33,802 nt of DNA from Ruminococcaceae bacterium UBA6416 (lineage in GTDB: Bacteria > Bacillota > Clostridia > Oscillospirales > Acutalibacteraceae): NCBI GenBank assembly GCA_002438505.1, contig DJPI01000017.1, positions 7,903-41,704 of the forward strand. The letters are read 5' to 3'. The number at the start of each line of letters is the position of its first letter. Within the stretch, counting starts at the first letter, position 1. A model generated the notes under the pieces. It was not told where the DNA came from. It ran no database searches and saw only the letters and a list, made by a program, of their open reading frames with translations. This document shows positions 30,901 through 33,802 of the stretch, piece after piece. Position numbers and translations under genes: made by a program.

Positions 30901-32076
30901 TCACCCGGCGTCAACCGAGCAAAACCTTGTTTCCGTCACAGCCTTTTGAATCATCGCCTCAAAGTCAACCGCGTTTTCCGCCTGTTCAATCTGTTCAAGC
31001 GTTGGGCGCGTCCGCGGATGCTTCGGAGTGAAAACGGTGCAGCAATCCTCATACGGCTCAAGCGATGTTTCAAAGGTTTCAATCTTCCGCGCAACGGCAA
31101 TGATCTCCTCCTTATCCATGCCGATGCACGGACGGAAAACGGGCATTGTTGCAACCGCGTCGGTGCAGGCGATTGCGCCGATTGTTTGAGAGGCAACCTG
31201 ACCGAGGCTTTCACCCGTGATGAGCGCCTGACACTTGTCCTGCTTTGCAATGCGCAGGGCAATTTTCATCATAAGACGGCGCATAATGATTGTGAAAAGC
31301 TCCTCAGGGCAGTTGTCCTTGATTTGCTCTTGAATTTCGGTGAACGGAACAACGGCAAAGTTGATTCTTCCGCTGTATCGCGCAACGAGCGAGGCGAGCT
31401 TTTTAACCTTCAGCTCCGCTCTTGGGCTTGTGTAAGGCGGCGCGGCAAAATGAACCGCTGTGAGAACGAGGCCGCGCTTGGCCATCATATAACCGGCAAC
31501 GGGGCTGTCAATTCCGCCGGATAGGAGCAGAGCCGCCCTTCCGGACGAACCAACGGGCATTCCGCCGGCACCCTTAAGCTGGTTGCCGTGGACAAAAACG
31601 TGTTTGTCTCGCACCTCAACGGTGACGGTGAGGTCGGGGTTATGAACGTCAACTTTTAAGGACGGGATTTTTGAAAGGATGTATCCGCCGACCTCGCGGC
31701 AGATTTCCGGAGATTTATAGGCAAACTTTTTGTCACTGCGTTTTGCGTTGACCTTAAAGGTTCTGACCGCGCGCAGGTCATCGCCGAGGAAGTCAAGAAC
31801 GCTTTCTTCAATTTTTTCAAGGTTCTTTTCCGTCACACCGGCAACGGAAAACGCAACGATGCCAAAAACGCGGCCAATGCGTTCAACGGCCTCGTCAAAG
31901 TCAATATCCTCGCTTTCCGGTTCGGCGATTATTGTTGACTGCGCCTTGAAAAAGTTGAATTTTCCAAGGTCGGAAAGCCTGCGGCGCATATTTTTAATGA
32001 GCATATCTTCAAAGGTTGAGCGGTTGAGTCCTTTGAGAACAAGCTCGCCGTTTTTGATGAGAATAACCTTTTTCAT
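30901..32076 (-). CDS. thiI: tRNA 4-thiouridine synthase
   Basis: ThiI adenylates U8 of tRNA and inserts sulfur to give 4-thiouridine, and in some organisms also feeds thiamine thiazole synthesis. The 391 residues comprise an N-terminal ferredoxin-like region, a THUMP domain (about 60-165) and the PP-loop ATPase with LLLSGGIDSPVAGYMMAKRG (184-203) and ALITGESLGQVASQT. The rhodanese domain of the E. coli enzyme is absent, as in B. subtilis and other Firmicutes. In those the sulfur comes directly from a partner cysteine desulfurase, which is encoded immediately upstream here. GGAG lies 8-9 bases before the ATG at 32076. Its pairing with the NifS-like gene is a common Firmicutes arrangement. Confidence 0.96.
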   Translation of the reverse strand: MKKVILIKNGELVLKGLNRSTFEDMLIKNMRRRLSDLGKFNFFKAQSTIIAEPESEDIDFDEAVERIGRVFGIVAFSVAGVTEKNLEKIEESVLDFLGDDLRAVRTFKVNAKRSDKKFAYKSPEICREVGGYILSKIPSLKVDVHNPDLTVTVEVRDKHVFVHGNQLKGAGGMPVGSSGRAALLLSGGIDSPVAGYMMAKRGLVLTAVHFAAPPYTSPRAELKVKKLASLVARYSGRINFAVVPFTEIQEQIKDNCPEELFTIIMRRLMMKIALRIAKQDKCQALITGESLGQVASQTIGAIACTDAVATMPVFRPCIGMDKEEIIAVARKIETFETSLEPYEDCCTVFTPKHPRTRPTLEQIEQAENAVDFEAMIQKAVTETRFCSVDAG

Positions 32077-32168
32077 TTTTCAGTCTCCGTTATATTTGAC
32101 TGCCGATTGAATTGAAAGGGGGAAAGAGTACTGTCATGATTTGAACTCTTAGCTAACCGGCGGTTACG

Positions 32169-33296
32169 TTATTTTTTTCTGATTGTTCTGAGCGCTTCCT
32201 CAATACCCTCAAGGCAGAAGTCAAGCTCTTTTTCCGTTGTGAACCTTGAAAGGCTCAGCCGCAGCGAGGAATTCACCCTTTCCGCTTCAAGTCCTGCGGC
32301 GGTAAGAGTCGGGCTGCGGTGTCCCTTTGCGCACGCCGAGCCGGAGGAAACAAAGATTCCTTTTGAAGAAAGGAAGTTGAGAACAGCCTCTGACGGGAGA
32401 CCCGGCAAAGAGACATTTATGATATACGGCAGGGCGTTTTCACCGCTGTTGACAACAACGCCGTCAAGCGCGGAAAGCTTTTTCAAAAAGCCGTCACGCA
32501 GTGCCGTTACAGAAGCGAAAGATTTTTTGATGTCAAGCTCCTCGGCCGCACCATAAAACGCGGCGATTGCCGGAAGAGGTTCGGTTCCCGGGCGAACATT
32601 TTTCTCCTGTCCGCCGCCGAAAACATGAGGAGCAAGGCGAACCTTGTCTTTGACAAAGAGCGCACCGGCGCCTTTAATGCCGTGAATTTTGTGTGCGCTG
32701 ATGCTCATGAGGTCAATGCCGAGCTTTTTGACGTTCAGCGGAATTTTTCCGAACGCCTGAACCGCGTCAACATGAATGAGCGCCGGGGAGTTTTTCGCCC
32801 TGACAATGCGTGAGAGCGCTTCAATCGGTTCAATCGAGCCAAGCTCGTTGTTGACCGCCATCATGCTGACAAGGACGGTGTTTTCATCAACGGCGTTTTC
32901 AATCTCCTCAACCGGAACAACGCCGAAGCGGTCAACCGGGAGGCGGACAACGGTGAAGCCCTCCTCCTCCAGCGCGTCAAAAGCCCTTGAAACGCTCGGA
33001 TGTTCAACGGAGGAAACAACAAGCTTTTTTCCTTTGCGTTTCATTGCGTGCGCCGCACCGAAAACTGCAATGTTATTGCTTTCCGTTCCGCCGGAGGTGA
33101 AGTAAAGCTCATTTTCCCGGCAGGAGGTGAGTTTTGAAATAAAGGCGCGTGCGTCCTCAAGGAGCATTTGCGCCTCAAGACCCTTTTGGTGAAGAGAGGA
33201 GGGGTTGCCCCAAAGAACTTCAGCGGCCTCAAGAAGTCTTTTCCGGCTTTCGGGACAGGGTTTTGTTGTTGCGCTGTTATCAAGATAAACTTCCAA
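32169..33296 (-). CDS. Cysteine desulfurase (NifS/IscS-like), sulfur donor for ThiI
   Basis: PLP-dependent enzyme that removes sulfur from cysteine as an enzyme-bound persulfide. Family motifs are VYLDNSATTKPCPE at the start, YFTSGGTESNNIA, VEHPSV with His99, IHVDAVQAFGK, ISAHKIHGIKGAGAL with the PLP lysine (Lys203) and SSGSACAKGHRSP with the active-site Cys322. The length of about 375 residues is normal. The start is set at the TTG at 33296. GAGGAGGT (33306-33313) lies 9 bases before it, whereas the ATG three codons upstream (33305) begins directly after the ribosome binding site. The shorter form also begins MEVYLDNSATT, as in related proteins. Adjacent thiI implies the product supplies tRNA thiolation. 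A promoter is seen upstream. Confidence 0.93.
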   Translation of the reverse strand: MEVYLDNSATTKPCPESRKRLLEAAEVLWGNPSSLHQKGLEAQMLLEDARAFISKLTSCRENELYFTSGGTESNNIAVFGAAHAMKRKGKKLVVSSVEHPSVSRAFDALEEEGFTVVRLPVDRFGVVPVEEIENAVDENTVLVSMMAVNNELGSIEPIEALSRIVRAKNSPALIHVDAVQAFGKIPLNVKKLGIDLMSISAHKIHGIKGAGALFVKDKVRLAPHVFGGGQEKNVRPGTEPLPAIAAFYGAAEELDIKKSFASVTALRDGFLKKLSALDGVVVNSGENALPYIINVSLPGLPSEAVLNFLSSKGIFVSSGSACAKGHRSPTLTAAGLEAERVNSSLRLSLSRFTTEKELDFCLEGIEEALRTIRKK

Positions 33297-33329
33297 AACA
33301 GGCATACCTCCTCATTATAGTTAACATTT

Positions 33330-33358
33330 ATTATACTATAAATAAAGAAGCTATGCAA
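33330..33358 (-). promoter_or_regulatory. Predicted promoter of the desulfurase-thiI-cinA-sortase group
   Basis: TTGCAT (33353-33358) and perfect TATAAT (33330-33335) on the minus strand, 17 bp apart, 33 bases before the start codon. Gaps of 92, 94, 15 and 120 bases between the following genes contain no terminator that I can see, so read-through to the SpoIID fusion gene is possible. Confidence 0.8.
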
Positions 33359-33517
33359 CAAACAAAAACAAAAATCTTCAGGAAAATTAAGAATTTTTTG
33401 AAAACTTTTTCTTTTTCCTCACCGGCTCCATGCTAATTAATGTATACCACCGAAAATTTAAGCAGACTTAAATGTGCTTTGCGACTGTGACAGAGGAAGT
33501 TTTTGCTGTATAAGACA

Positions 33518-33600
33518 GCAAAAAACGGGGGCCTCAAGTGTATAGGTGCCGGATGCCGGATGCTGGGTTTTTCAAAAATTTTTATGTTTTGCAAGGAGCT
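33518..33600. repeat. Diverged repeat copy A with GCCGGAT heptamer tandem
   Basis: Contains AAAACGGGGGCCTCA, then GCCGGAT-GCCGGAT-GCTGG (33548-33567), then an AAATTTTTATGTTTTGCAA tail. The same order of elements recurs in copy B 190 bases on. Just before it, a 10-bp hairpin (33500-33524, TTTTTGCTGT and its complement) may belong to the element. Confidence 0.55.
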
Positions 33601-33603
33601 GAG

Positions 33604-33665
33604 TTCATTGCTCCGCAGGGTTACTTTTGTCGATTGTCAAAAAAGTAACCCTGCGGAGCAATGAA
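33604..33665. repeat. 25-bp perfect inverted repeat
   Basis: Arms 33604-33628 and 33641-33665 are exact reverse complements, with a 12-base loop. The arms include CATTGCTCCGCAGGG and GTTACTTTT. A transcript would form a very stable hairpin. No T-run follows, so it is not a standard terminator. It lies between repeat copies A and B. A TTG-started 18-codon frame inside it is probably meaningless. Confidence 0.9.
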
Positions 33666-33705
33666 ACGTAAAAAGAAAGCAAAAACTTTCAGATAAAAGA
33701 GAGCA

Positions 33706-33797
33706 CAAAAAAACGGGAGCCTCACGAGACTCCCCACTTCTAGACGCTGGACGCTAGATTTTGCGGAAATTTTTAATGTTCTGCAATGGGGCAAGGT
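33706..33797. repeat. Diverged repeat copy B with GACGCTG heptamer tandem
   Basis: Contains AAAACGGGAGCCTCA, a GACGCTG-GACGCTA tandem (33743-33756), then GAAATTTTTAATGTTCTGCAA, in the same order as copy A. Bases 33359-33802 contain no credible gene on either strand. Confidence 0.55.
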
Positions 33798-33802
33798 TTT
33801 TG

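Noticed and set aside
33500..33524. Hairpin TTTTTGCTGT-ACAGCAAAAA as a terminator
   Set aside because: The T-run precedes the stem and no gene ends nearby on either strand. It is more likely part of the repeat region.
33608..33664. TTG-started 18-codon frame inside the inverted repeat, with GGAG upstream
   Set aside because: The frame consists entirely of the two inverted-repeat arms and the loop, so its coding look is a by-product of the palindrome.

Overview
The window comes from a spore-forming Gram-positive Clostridia genome, most likely Oscillospiraceae/Ruminococcaceae. The grounds are AAGGAGG-type ribosome binding sites, sigma-A-like promoters, a SpoIIE phosphatase gene, tandem glgC/glgD, a class B sortase and many hairpin-plus-T-run terminators. 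The assignment rests on gene content only. There is no rRNA, tRNA, CRISPR array, insertion sequence or phage gene in the window.

Layout. Bases 1-620 (minus) hold the 5' part of a TrmH/RlmB-type rRNA methyltransferase. 899-2229 (plus) is an acetyltransferase-only GlmU followed by pth. 2309-3232 (minus) is an EamA/DMT transporter. 3514-7084 (plus) is an unusual group: a secreted neutral-ceramidase-family hydrolase, then a stand-alone NRPS-type condensation domain and its own acyl carrier protein. 7143-7949 (minus) is a DUF2238/YjdF-like membrane protein. 8152-10464 (minus) is spoIIE, with a promoter that looks Spo0A-controlled. 10693-10800 (plus) is a 35-residue peptide gene with its own near-consensus promoter and terminator. 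10900-14724 (minus) is one operon: fabG-like reductase, two acyltransferase-3 membrane proteins, a MutT-type Nudix hydrolase and a DUF1893 protein. 14983-15939 (plus) is an anchored extracellular protein with a Ser/Thr/Gln-rich stalk. 16262-22027 (plus) is a glycogen synthesis operon, glgB-glgC-glgD-glgA. It is followed by a YhhN-family lysoplasmalogenase-like gene and a family 3 beta-glucosidase. 25431-33296 (minus) is the series cysteine desulfurase, thiI, cinA, sortase B and a large SpoIID-domain protein.

The most unusual item is the SpoIID-domain protein at 25431-27617. Its cytoplasmic half can be aligned by eye along its whole length with the CinA encoded two genes upstream, but CinA's signature motifs are lost. 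A transmembrane helix then joins it to an extracellular SpoIID/LytB domain in which the usually C-terminal GHGVGMSQ block comes first, that is, a circular permutation. Next to a sortase with a 260-residue disordered cytoplasmic tail, this suggests an envelope module linking a CinA-like cytoplasmic sensor to peptidoglycan processing. The second candidate system is the condensation domain/carrier protein pair beside an N-acyl-amide hydrolase family member. The last 500 bases are non-coding and carry a promoter, a 25-bp perfect inverted repeat and two diverged copies of a repeat containing heptamer tandems.
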